From QHXW01 sp035297145 (GTDB taxonomy: Bacteria; Acidobacteriota; Terriglobia; Bryobacterales; Bryobacteraceae), in assembly GCA_035297145.1 (NCBI GenBank), contig DATGZN010000067.1:1-15409 (forward strand): a DNA stretch of 15,409 nucleotides, written 5' to 3'. A program made the position numbers and the translations under genes. A model generated the notes under the pieces. The model saw only the letters and a program-made list of their open reading frames with translations, had not been told where the DNA came from and searched no databases. Positions 1-7,250 of the stretch are shown here, piece by piece (within the stretch, counting starts at the first letter, position 1; each line of letters begins with the position of its first letter).

Positions 1-47
1 CCCCCTGTTTTCCCCCTGTTTTCCCCCTGTTTTCCCCCTGTTTTCCC
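1..47. repeat. 11-bp tandem repeat, four exact copies
   Basis: The unit CCCCCTGTTTT occurs four times head to tail at 1-44, and a partial fifth copy follows (ccc, 45-47). The window may cut the array on its left side. On the minus strand this gives four runs of five G separated by six-base AAAACA spacers, a pattern able to form an intramolecular G-quadruplex. The 11-bp period is close to one helical turn. It lies downstream of the stop codon of the minus-strand gene ending at 144, so it could be in that gene's 3' untranslated region. Confidence 0.9.
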
Positions 48-54
48 TCCCCGA

Positions 55-75
55 CGAAACGCCGTAACACCGGCG
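55..75 (-). terminator. Weak hairpin downstream of the beta-propeller gene
   Basis: Read on the minus strand, a five-base-pair stem (CGCCG/CGGCG, plus positions 60-64 and 71-75) with a six-base loop is followed by TTTCG. It starts about 70 bases after the stop codon of the gene ending at 144. The T run is short, so it is only a possible terminator. Confidence 0.25.
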
Positions 76-143
76 AGCCGTTAGCGCGGAACACTATATT
101 GGTTTTTTCTGATGGGAGAACGAACGGTGTTTCGCATGCGCGA

Positions 144-1256
144 CTAGTCGTATGGTAGGCTGATTTTCGCCTGGAGGCCTTTGCCGATTTCGTATAACCC
201 AACCTCACCCACGGCGCTCTCTGCGACGTAGAAATGCCCGAACGCGTCCAGTCCGGGAAAGTCGCTGATAATCACCTTGCCCGTCACGAGGTTCATGGCC
301 GCTGCGCGCTCCGGTTCGTGTCCGAAAACCGGAAACAGGACGAATTCAGGGTCGGCCGCCGTGTAAAATGGGCCGGGAGGAATCTTGGCTTTTGACAGTA
401 CCTTCCCAGAAGGAAACTCGACGATACCCCCTCTCACAAGGCCGTGCCTTGCCGACCAGGACTGTTGCAGCAGGATGCGGTCTGCGGCGATGAAGGCCCA
501 GTTGTGGTTGCGCGACCGTCTCAGGATGCCTGGTACTGGCAACTCTCGATTCTGGCGGAAATCCCATGCCCAGGAGCGCGACCAATTCTGTACGAGGACG
601 AAGCGGGCATCAGGCGAGAGGAAGATACCAGCCGACCCGATGGTGCCCAATGGGAAAGTGTATGTGCTGTTCCCGAAGAATCCATAATACTGTCGCCCGA
701 AGTTCCTCCGCTCGAACATCGTTTCGCGGGATGCAACGTCGGTTAGTCGAAGCGTACCATCCGGGCTGACGCAGATCAGCACACGGCCGTCCGGTGACAG
801 ATCCGCACTCTCACAATCGAACATCGGAACTTTGAAGAATCCGACACGGGACCCATCCTTGAGCCGCCAGCGCTCGACATGACTGTCATCGCTCTGGCCG
901 GGTGGACTGACAAACACAAGCTCTTGCGAATCCGGTGTGAAACGGGCAAAGCGGGCATCTTCAACGGGAACGCGGAACAGGATGGAGAAAGGCTGCACAC
1001 CCAGCACGGTGATTCCGAGGTGGTCCTGTGCAAACAGGAAGCGCCCGTCGGAACTGATGCGGATCGACCGAAAGCGGCCTCGCGCCGGTACAGGTACTGT
1101 CCGGTAAACGAAGGTGCCATTCGGGTCCCTCTCAATTTGGAAACCGAGCGTCGTCAACTTTCCGGCTGCCGGAGCCGTGAGGGCGTTACGCAATTCCGCA
1201 GAGCGGGCGCATATGGGCATGAAACATAGCGCCACGAAAACCGCCGCAGTCCTCAT
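144..1256 (-). CDS. Secreted beta-propeller-like protein of unknown function
   Basis: This is a 370-residue protein starting with ATG at 1256, with a GGGG-containing purine stretch a few bases upstream. Residues 1-20 form a short hydrophobic signal peptide ending near ARSA, so the mature protein probably lies in the periplasm or outside. The body repeats short blade-like units such as ISSDGRFLFA, FTPDSQELVFV, LSPDGRVLICVSPDGTLRL and LSPDARFVLVQ, typical of WD40/YVTN-like or TolB-like beta-propellers. The C-terminal part (FYVAESAVGEVGLYEIGKG) resembles an end seen in expanded secreted families of acidobacteria; that resemblance is from memory. No catalytic motif is visible. It is transcribed alone, away from the next genes. 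Its role could be binding or scaffolding, but nothing in the sequence fixes a ligand. Confidence 0.8.
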   Translation of the reverse strand: MRTAAVFVALCFMPICARSAELRNALTAPAAGKLTTLGFQIERDPNGTFVYRTVPVPARGRFRSIRISSDGRFLFAQDHLGITVLGVQPFSILFRVPVEDARFARFTPDSQELVFVSPPGQSDDSHVERWRLKDGSRVGFFKVPMFDCESADLSPDGRVLICVSPDGTLRLTDVASRETMFERRNFGRQYYGFFGNSTYTFPLGTIGSAGIFLSPDARFVLVQNWSRSWAWDFRQNRELPVPGILRRSRNHNWAFIAADRILLQQSWSARHGLVRGGIVEFPSGKVLSKAKIPPGPFYTAADPEFVLFPVFGHEPERAAAMNLVTGKVIISDFPGLDAFGHFYVAESAVGEVGLYEIGKGLQAKISLPYD

Positions 1257-1834
1257 TCAAGCCCCAGATGCCAGCTTAACGCGCTGGCTCCGCACCCTGC
1301 CGCGGGAACTCGTTGAATAGCGAGCGCGAGCCTATCGCGATACTGCAGCCGGAATCCTCCCTCGAAATGCGTTACTTCGCAAGGACGCGGGTACACGCCC
1401 GCCCAGACGATCGAGATCGTCACGACATCATCGGCCACTGCTTCGTCGCGGACGCATTTCCTTGGCTCTCATGGCCACGCTATTCGCATATGAATAACAC
1501 ACAGTGGCGAGCCGCAGTCGATGGGGCACCTGGCTGCGCCGGGACTGGCGGCCGGGCACCTATCACTATTGGCTCACCAAAACTCCTCCCGACTTTAGGC
1601 ATATTCGATGAAAGCCCATTGGGCACGCAAGTCCAGCCGGCACTGTTACTGTACACCGCATGGGAACCTGTTTGGCATGTAGGTGGAGTGCCGACGCTGG
1701 GAGTGGGCGCGAAGGGCTGCGTTAGCGTTCCGAAAGCGGTCGTCACCACTCCATTGATCCAGATAGTCCACCCCGCTCGCCCGCAAGCGTACGCCCCAAC
1801 CGTGCCGGCGGCAGCGCAGAATCCGCTTGTCGAA
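1257..1834. other. Long region without a recognisable gene
   Basis: About 580 bases separate the beta-propeller gene from the aminotransferase operon. Open frames exist on both strands (plus 1313-1837; minus 1480-1890 and 1253-1438), but none has a good ribosome binding site or a recognisable domain. The minus frame contains a cysteine/tryptophan motif (PPTCQTGSHAVYSNSAGWTC, about 1607-1666) that looks a little like a secreted or structural protein tail, so a decayed gene on that strand is possible. I see no RNA gene or repeat here. Confidence 0.5.
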
Positions 1835-1843
1835 TGATATGAT
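1835..1843 (+). promoter_or_regulatory. Possible extended -10 element for the aminotransferase operon
   Basis: TGATATGAT matches the extended -10 pattern TGnTATAAT at eight of nine positions counting the free base. Transcription would begin near 1850, just before the AAGGAG ribosome binding site at 1854-1859. No convincing -35 box is seen at the usual distance, which is compatible with an extended -10 promoter but keeps this tentative. Confidence 0.35.
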
Positions 1844-1865
1844 GAACCGCAATAAGGAGATGGAC

Positions 1866-2981
1866 ATGCTGACTCGCCGCGGACTCGCACGGTTTGGTTT
1901 GGCTGCTTTCGCAGGGCGCATGTTGCCCGAGGCAGCCTACGCCCAGCGGGCGGCCATCAAAGGCAAGCTGCCCCCGGACACGGTCTTTTTGAACGCCAAT
2001 GAAAACCCCGAAGGTCCTCCACGTTCCTCCATCGAGGCCATGGCAAAGGTTTTGCCCGAAGGCGGTCGTTACCACTACCAGGAATTCGGCGATTTCTACG
2101 CGGCTCTGGCTCGCAGCGAGGATCTTGCGCCCGAGCAGATCCAGGTCGGGTCGGGATCGAGCGAAGTGCTGCACGCCGCCATCGACGCCTTCACCTCGCC
2201 CACGCGCCCGTTGATTACCGTTTCGCCAACCTATGAGGGGCCGGTCGAATTGACCGCGCGAGGACTGGGCCGCCAGGTGATTCAAGTCCCGCTCGCACCG
2301 CCCTACGCAGCCGACGTAAAGAAGCTTGTCGAAGCCGCCGGCTCCGCTGGGGGAGGATTGATTTACCTCTGTAATCCGAACAATCCGACTTCCTCTGTAA
2401 CGCCCAAGAAAGATATGGCTTGGCTGGTGGAGAATCTTCCGGCCAACACCATCGTCCTCGTCGACGAAGCCTACGCACACTTTGCCGAGACACCGGATTT
2501 CGAAAGCGCGCTCGGCTACGTCCGGCTAGGGCGGAACGTTGTGGTCACGCGGACATTTTCGAAAATCTATGGCATGGCGGGATTGCGGGCCGGGTTTGCG
2601 GCCGCAGCGCCAGAGCTGATTGCAAAAATGGCGCCGTTTCGCAACAACGTGATCTCGATCGTCACCGTTCGCGCCGTCCTGGCAGCGCTTGAGGAATCCA
2701 AGACTCTCATCCCGGAGCGGCGCGCCAGGTACATCCGGATTCGCCGGGAGCTGTGCGCGTGGCTCCGCGACCGCGGCATTTCATACATCGATCCGCAAGC
2801 CAACTTTGTGATGATCGACGTGGGCCGCGACGCGCGCGACTTCATTTATGGCATGCCGCCCAAAGGTGTCGCGGTGGGCAGGCCGTTCCCGCCGATGACG
2901 AATTTCCTGCGCGTCACCATCGGCACTGACACTGAGATGGCAAAATTCCGCGACGTATTCTGGAGTGTCTACAAAGCATGA
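1866..2981 (+). CDS. Tat-exported PLP-dependent aminotransferase, HisC-like
   Basis: The chosen start is ATG 1866 because AAGGAG at 1854-1859 sits six bases before it; an upstream TTG at 1827 lacks such a site. The 371-residue product begins with a twin-arginine signal (TRRGLARFGLAAFAG) ending near AYAQ, so a folded, cofactor-loaded enzyme is probably exported. The rest is a fold-type I aminotransferase like histidinol-phosphate aminotransferase: FLNANEN near 41-47, NPNNPT at 170-175, DEAY at 200-203, the PLP lysine K233 in TRTFSKIYGMAGLR, and the carboxylate-binding arginine R349 in FLRVTIGT. Length matches the family. Normal HisC works in the cytoplasm on histidinol phosphate. The signal and the lack of other his genes argue for a different amino donor or acceptor. 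The stop overlaps the start of the RidA gene (ATGA), so translation is probably coupled. Confidence 0.88.
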   Translation: MLTRRGLARFGLAAFAGRMLPEAAYAQRAAIKGKLPPDTVFLNANENPEGPPRSSIEAMAKVLPEGGRYHYQEFGDFYAALARSEDLAPEQIQVGSGSSEVLHAAIDAFTSPTRPLITVSPTYEGPVELTARGLGRQVIQVPLAPPYAADVKKLVEAAGSAGGGLIYLCNPNNPTSSVTPKKDMAWLVENLPANTIVLVDEAYAHFAETPDFESALGYVRLGRNVVVTRTFSKIYGMAGLRAGFAAAAPELIAKMAPFRNNVISIVTVRAVLAALEESKTLIPERRARYIRIRRELCAWLRDRGISYIDPQANFVMIDVGRDARDFIYGMPPKGVAVGRPFPPMTNFLRVTIGTDTEMAKFRDVFWSVYKA

Positions 2982-4195
2982 GATTGCGCTGGTTGCTGTT
3001 GCTGATGCTGGCTGTGAGCGCAGCCGGCGCCGAGAGACGTGTGATTTTCCCGCCCGGCACCAAGGTGGTAGGGCCGTATAGCCCGGGTATCATGGCCGGC
3101 GATTTTCTTTATGTATCTGGCCAGGGCGCTCGGCGAGCTGACGGCCAGATGCCTGCCAGCTTCGACGAGCAGGCAACACAGTGCCTGGAAAACGTGAAAA
3201 CCATTGTCGAAGCGGCCGGCCTGACCATGGAGCACGTCGTCTACACGCACGTCTATCTCGATAACATGGCAAACTTCGATGCCATGAATCGAGTCTACGC
3301 GCATTACTTTGCGAAGGACCCGCCTGCGCGGGCGACCCTCGGCGTCCATCACCTGCCGACGGATACGCCCATCGAGATCAACGCCGTTGCCGTGCGCGAC
3401 CTGGCACAAAAGAAACCCATCGTGCCCTCGGGCTACAAAAGCACGGCTCCGTTGTCACCCGGCGTTCAGGCTGGCGACCAGCTGTACATCTCGGGCCAGC
3501 AGGGGCGTGATCCCGATAGCGGGAAGATCCCGGATGATCCCGCCGATCAGGTTCGCCTCGCTTTCGATCGTTTTCACCAGGTGCTCGCAGCGGCCGGCAT
3601 GGACTACGCCAACGTGGTGTTCGTCAATCCCTACTTGACCGGAAAGATGCCGGCCAAGATCATGAACGACATCTACGCCAGTCACTTCGAATTCGGCAAC
3701 ACACCTGCCCGCGCTACCATTCACGTTTCGTCTCTGCCCCATGACGCCAACATCGAGTTCACCGGCGTCGCCGTCGCCGACCTATCCAAGCGCCGCGCCG
3801 TCCGGCCCAAAAACATGCAGCCCAGCCCGACCGCCAGCCCTTGCGTTTTCGCCGGAGACACATACTACTGTTCCGCGAAATCCGCGTTCATTCCCGGACC
3901 AAATCTGGGAATCTATGCCGAAGATGTGGAAAATCAGGTGCGGATGACTATGCGGAATCTGCTCGATGGACTCGAAGAAGCCGGCCTCAATTTCTCGAAT
4001 GTAGTCGCGAGCAACGTCTACCTGGATAATCTGGATGAGTTCGGCAAGATGAACGGGGTGTACGCGAAGTATTTCGACGCGCAGCCGCCCACGCACACCA
4101 CCGTAGCCCCGCTCCCGCCAGTCGAGCGCAAGCGCAACGCCAACGACCGCTGGCCTATGATCGAGCAAATATCGATCATCGCCGTCGCACCATGA
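2978..4195 (+). CDS. Exported protein with three RidA (YjgF/YER057c/UK114) domains
   Basis: The 405-residue product has an N-terminal signal peptide (about residues 1-18, LLLLMLAVSAAGA) and three RidA-like domains at about 19-143, 147-272 and 275-405. RidA proteins hydrolyse reactive enamines and imines released by PLP enzymes, and normally form homotrimers of about 125-residue chains with active sites between subunits. Domains 1 and 2 keep the signature around the catalytic arginine (PARAT, R118 and R245) and the following acidic strand (IEINAVAV, IEFTGVAV). Domain 3 reads PPTHTTV, with H373 in place of the arginine, so its site may be inactive. The fusion could fold as one pseudo-trimer. 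Its start overlaps the aminotransferase stop and its stop overlaps the amidohydrolase start, each by 4 bp, linking it functionally to both. The domain assignment is firm; the substrate is unknown. Confidence 0.88.
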   Translation: MRLRWLLLLMLAVSAAGAERRVIFPPGTKVVGPYSPGIMAGDFLYVSGQGARRADGQMPASFDEQATQCLENVKTIVEAAGLTMEHVVYTHVYLDNMANFDAMNRVYAHYFAKDPPARATLGVHHLPTDTPIEINAVAVRDLAQKKPIVPSGYKSTAPLSPGVQAGDQLYISGQQGRDPDSGKIPDDPADQVRLAFDRFHQVLAAAGMDYANVVFVNPYLTGKMPAKIMNDIYASHFEFGNTPARATIHVSSLPHDANIEFTGVAVADLSKRRAVRPKNMQPSPTASPCVFAGDTYYCSAKSAFIPGPNLGIYAEDVENQVRMTMRNLLDGLEEAGLNFSNVVASNVYLDNLDEFGKMNGVYAKYFDAQPPTHTTVAPLPPVERKRNANDRWPMIEQISIIAVAP

Positions 4196-5922
4196 TGCGC
4201 GTCTTTCTCTTTTGTCTTTCTGTCTCTCTTTACGCGCAGTCTGCGGATCTCATCCTGCATCACGGCAAAATCGTAACGGTTGACCCGCAATTTCATATCG
4301 CCGATGCGATTGCAATTCGCGGCGATCGCATCGTCGCCGTCGGCGATTATGCGGACTTGGCAAAGCTCGCTGGCCCGAACACCCTCAAGATCGATGCAAA
4401 AGGCAAAACCGTCCTGCCGGGCCTCATGGACTCGCATTCGCACGCCTTCGAGGCCTCGATCTACGAGTTCGACCATGAGATCCCCACCATGGAGACCATC
4501 GCCGACGTACTGAACTATGTTCGGTCTCGCGCCGCCGTGGCCAAGCCGGGCGACTGGATCGTGCTCACCCAGGTTTTCGTCACCCGCCTGCGCGATCAGC
4601 GCTTCCCCACGCGCGTTGAGCTGGACGCCGCCGCGCCGCAAAATCCGGTGTACTTCGGCACCGGCCCCGATGCTTCGGTGAACTCGCTGGCGCTCAAGGC
4701 GAGCGGCATCGACAAGAACTTCCAGATCACCGACGGAAAACCCGGCCGTATCGAGCGCGATGCCAGCGGTGAACCGACTGGAATCCTGCGCAGTTGCTCC
4801 CGGTTGATCAAAACTCACTCCAGTGAAAGGCAGCCGACCGAGGAAGATCGCCGCAACCGATTGAAAATGATGCTCGCGGATTACAATTCCGTCGGCATAA
4901 CCAGCATCTCGGAGCGCGACCTGGGCGACGAGGGCGTCGAAGCCTATAGCCATCTGCGGGATGCGGGCGAGCTGACCTGCCGGACTTACGTGATGTACAG
5001 CGTCGATGCGCAGATGCCGCTCGATCAGATCGAGGCCCGCATGTTGAAGGCCGCGCGAAGCCCTCTGCACGCGTACAACAACATGCTGTGGGTGCGCGGC
5101 ACCAAGTCTTATATGGATGGCGGCATGCTCACCGGCAGCGCGTACATGCTCAAACCCTGGGGGATCAGCAAGGTCTATTCGATCGACGATCCGACCTACC
5201 GCGGCATGCGCTATATCGAAGCCGGCAAGCTGTATCAAATGGCTAAGTTCGCGCTACAACACGATTTGCAATTCACCGCGCATTCGGTGGGCGATGGCGC
5301 CGTCCAGGGCATGATCGACGCCTACTCAGAAGTAAACAATGACTTTTCGGTGCGCCCCGGGCGGCCGTGCATCACTCACGCCAATTTCCAAAGCGCCGAA
5401 ATGATTCGGAAGATGAAGAACTTGGGAATTGTCGTGGATCTGCAACCCGATTGGTTATGGTTGGATGGCGCCACACTCCGGAAACAGTTTGGGAATGAGC
5501 GGACCACGTATTTTCAACCATATAAGAGCCTGTTCGAGGCCGGAGTTCCCGTGGGCGGAGGGTCGGATCACATGCAGAAGATCGGCAGTTTCCGGTCGAT
5601 CAATCCCTACAACCCGTTTCTGGGCATGTGGATCACGCTAACCAGGCAGCCGCGCTGGACCGATCAGCCGCTGCATCCGGAGCAGCGCATCTCGCGGGAG
5701 CAGGCGATTCGCTTATACACGACAAACAACGCATACCTGACATTCGGAGAAAAAGAGAAAGGCTCGCTCGAAGCCGGTAAGCTGGCTGATCTGATTGTTT
5801 TGGATAAAGACATCCTCCGGTGTCCGGTAGACGAGGTCAAAAACATCCAGGTCGAGCGGACATACCTTGGAGGAAAGCTAGTTTACGAGCGCGGCCATCA
5901 AGTCGCCGGTTCGGTGCAGTAA
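4192..5922 (+). CDS. Exported YtcJ-like amidohydrolase (amidohydrolase family 3)
   Basis: The 576-residue product starts at ATG 4192, overlapping the preceding stop by 4 bp; a second ATG follows directly at 4195. A short signal peptide (MRVFLFCLSVSLYAQS) precedes the family pattern ADLILHHGKIVTVD. Metal-binding features are visible: HSH at 82-84, a possible bridging lysine K305 in GTKSYMDG, H364 in HSVGDGAV, H396 in ITHANF, and D459 in GGGSDH. The C-terminal small beta domain (GSLEAGKLADLIVLDKD) is typical. YtcJ-type enzymes cleave C-N bonds in formamides, N-acyl or cyclic compounds using zinc or iron; the actual substrate cannot be read from sequence. As the third gene of an exported aminotransferase/RidA operon it may act on a related nitrogen compound. 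Its last 45 bases are also the antisense 3' end of the TolC gene. Confidence 0.88.
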   Translation: MMRVFLFCLSVSLYAQSADLILHHGKIVTVDPQFHIADAIAIRGDRIVAVGDYADLAKLAGPNTLKIDAKGKTVLPGLMDSHSHAFEASIYEFDHEIPTMETIADVLNYVRSRAAVAKPGDWIVLTQVFVTRLRDQRFPTRVELDAAAPQNPVYFGTGPDASVNSLALKASGIDKNFQITDGKPGRIERDASGEPTGILRSCSRLIKTHSSERQPTEEDRRNRLKMMLADYNSVGITSISERDLGDEGVEAYSHLRDAGELTCRTYVMYSVDAQMPLDQIEARMLKAARSPLHAYNNMLWVRGTKSYMDGGMLTGSAYMLKPWGISKVYSIDDPTYRGMRYIEAGKLYQMAKFALQHDLQFTAHSVGDGAVQGMIDAYSEVNNDFSVRPGRPCITHANFQSAEMIRKMKNLGIVVDLQPDWLWLDGATLRKQFGNERTTYFQPYKSLFEAGVPVGGGSDHMQKIGSFRSINPYNPFLGMWITLTRQPRWTDQPLHPEQRISREQAIRLYTTNNAYLTFGEKEKGSLEAGKLADLIVLDKDILRCPVDEVKNIQVERTYLGGKLVYERGHQVAGSVQ

Positions 5923-7167
5923 GTCCCAAGCGGCTTTCTCGGTGGCGTACTGCGCATCGTAGAAGGCAATCCATTTTTCGTCTTCATTGAATCGCGCCTG
6001 TTCCACCTGTTGCAGAGTCGCGCGGCCCTCGTTCATCTGGTCGAGCAAAATGGAAACCTGATCGCGGGCAACGTCGAGATCGAGACGCGCCACATCGCGC
6101 TCGGTCTCCGCCTTGTGCAGCATTTGAAAATTCTGCCGGGTTTCGAGTGAAATCCGATTTCGCGCGGCGTTCATCTCGATGTGCAGGCGAGCGGCGTCCG
6201 CTTCGGCTTGCGCCGTGGCCGCACTCACGCTCGGCCCTTGCCAAAGGGGAATTGTGATAGAGGCGCCAATCTCGCCGTTGTTCCTCGAAAAAGCACGGAA
6301 GTAATTCGTGTAGTTGTTGTACTTGGCGAAAAGCCCGTACTGGGCGATCAGATCCACCGTAGGGAGGCGCGCCGCCTTCTGCGCGCGAACTTCCAACTCT
6401 TTCGCCGCCAGTGCGGATTGCAGTTTGCGCAGTTCTTTGCTCGATTCCGTAGCGCTCTGGATGGCGGCTACTTCGTTAGCGGGCAGCGCCGGCGCCTTCA
6501 ATTCATCCGCGGCGGCTCGTACCTGATCATCCGCACTGAAGCCCAGGACCACGGCAAGGGACCGCTCGGTCGAATCCTGATCGTCAACCAACTGCTCGAC
6601 GCGTTGGCGGCCGCGCGCCAGGTTCAAGGCAGCGCGTTTGGATTCGATGGACAGCTCGCGGCCTTCGGAAACTCGCGCTTGCATCGCCTCGGCGATCTTT
6701 TGCAGACTGTCGACCTGCTTGCGTGCCAGGTCTGCAAGCCGCGCCGAACGCTGGGCGTCCAGGAACAACGACGCGGTGCGAAAGGCGATCTCGTTACGCT
6801 TCGCCTCGGTGCTGATTGCGGCTCCGCGCTCGTTTTCGCGTGCGGCGGCGGCAGTCAGGCTCTGCTGCCGATTGAAAAGGGATTCGCGAGCCCGGGCCTG
6901 CACGATGGAAGGTGCGGCGCCGTCGATGCTCATGGGAAACCCGTTGGTATATGCTATTCCGCTGCCCGCCGCGAGTGTCGGGCTGAATGGGGCTTTGGCC
7001 AAGCGCACGGATTGGGCCGCCTTCTGCTCGTCGAGACGCGCCAGGGCAATATCGGGATTCTGCTGGAGCGCACGCTCGACTGCCTGGCGGAGGGTCAGGG
7101 TGTGGACCTCGGCGTGGGCGGTGGCGGCGAATGAGGCCACTAAGAAGTATTGAAGAAGCTTCTGCAT
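5878..7167 (-). CDS. TolC-family outer-membrane efflux protein
   Basis: I place the start at ATG 7167 because it begins a clean signal peptide (MQKLLQYFLVASFAATAHA); upstream in-frame starts would put a charged, non-signal stretch in front. No strong ribosome binding site is visible. The 429-residue product has the two-fold outer-membrane efflux repeat: LTLRQAVERALQQNPDIALA at the mature N-terminus, long amphipathic helices rich in alanine, glutamate and arginine, and a second repeat beginning near LRKLQSALAAKELEVRAQKAARLPTVDL. Such proteins form trimeric channels for tripartite pumps or type I secretion. No inner-membrane pump or adaptor gene is in the window, so its partner is unknown. The gene lies 83 bases after the FAD-enzyme gene on the same strand with a possible terminator between, so it may be a separate unit. 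Confidence 0.87.
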   Translation of the reverse strand: MQKLLQYFLVASFAATAHAEVHTLTLRQAVERALQQNPDIALARLDEQKAAQSVRLAKAPFSPTLAAGSGIAYTNGFPMSIDGAAPSIVQARARESLFNRQQSLTAAAARENERGAAISTEAKRNEIAFRTASLFLDAQRSARLADLARKQVDSLQKIAEAMQARVSEGRELSIESKRAALNLARGRQRVEQLVDDQDSTERSLAVVLGFSADDQVRAAADELKAPALPANEVAAIQSATESSKELRKLQSALAAKELEVRAQKAARLPTVDLIAQYGLFAKYNNYTNYFRAFSRNNGEIGASITIPLWQGPSVSAATAQAEADAARLHIEMNAARNRISLETRQNFQMLHKAETERDVARLDLDVARDQVSILLDQMNEGRATLQQVEQARFNEDEKWIAFYDAQYATEKAAWDLLHRTGDLMAALVN

Positions 7168-7197
7168 GAAACCATTGTAGAATTCATGAGATAAAAG

Positions 7198-7234
7198 CCG
7201 CGGGTATTCCGCCAAAACCGCGGTATCCCCGCGC
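7198..7234. repeat. Imperfect direct repeat with GC hairpins
   Basis: CCGCGGGTATTCCGC (7198-7212) is repeated as CCGCGGTATCCCCGC (7218-7232), with one base missing and one changed. Each copy contains the palindrome CCGCGG, so several alternative hairpins can form in the short gap between the FAD-enzyme gene and the TolC gene. Confidence 0.6.
7214..7233 (-). terminator. Possible terminator after the FAD-enzyme gene
   Basis: On the minus strand a stem CGCGG/CCGCG (plus 7229-7233 and 7219-7223) with loop GGATA is followed, after one G, by TTTTG. It lies about 17 bases after the stop codon of the FAD-enzyme gene. The stem is short and the T run is only four, so partial read-through into the TolC gene is likely. 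Confidence 0.4.
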
Positions 7235-7250
7235 TACCAGGAAATCAAAA

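Noticed and set aside
1..47. CRISPR array
   Set aside because: The units are 11 bases long with no spacers of unique sequence between them, so this is a simple tandem repeat.
1827..1865. TTG 1827 as start of the aminotransferase
   Set aside because: No ribosome binding site precedes it, while ATG 1866 has AAGGAG at good spacing and begins a proper Tat signal.
1866..2981. True histidine-pathway HisC
   Set aside because: The Tat signal and the absence of any other his gene make a role in histidine synthesis unlikely, although the fold is the same.
4018..5238. Minus-strand frame of 406 residues
   Set aside because: It is antisense to the amidohydrolase with its intact metal-binding motifs; its own sequence shows no domain.
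6181..7134. Long plus-strand frame of 317 residues
   Set aside because: It lies opposite the TolC gene, has no recognisable domain and is rich in arginine and glycine as expected for a shadow.
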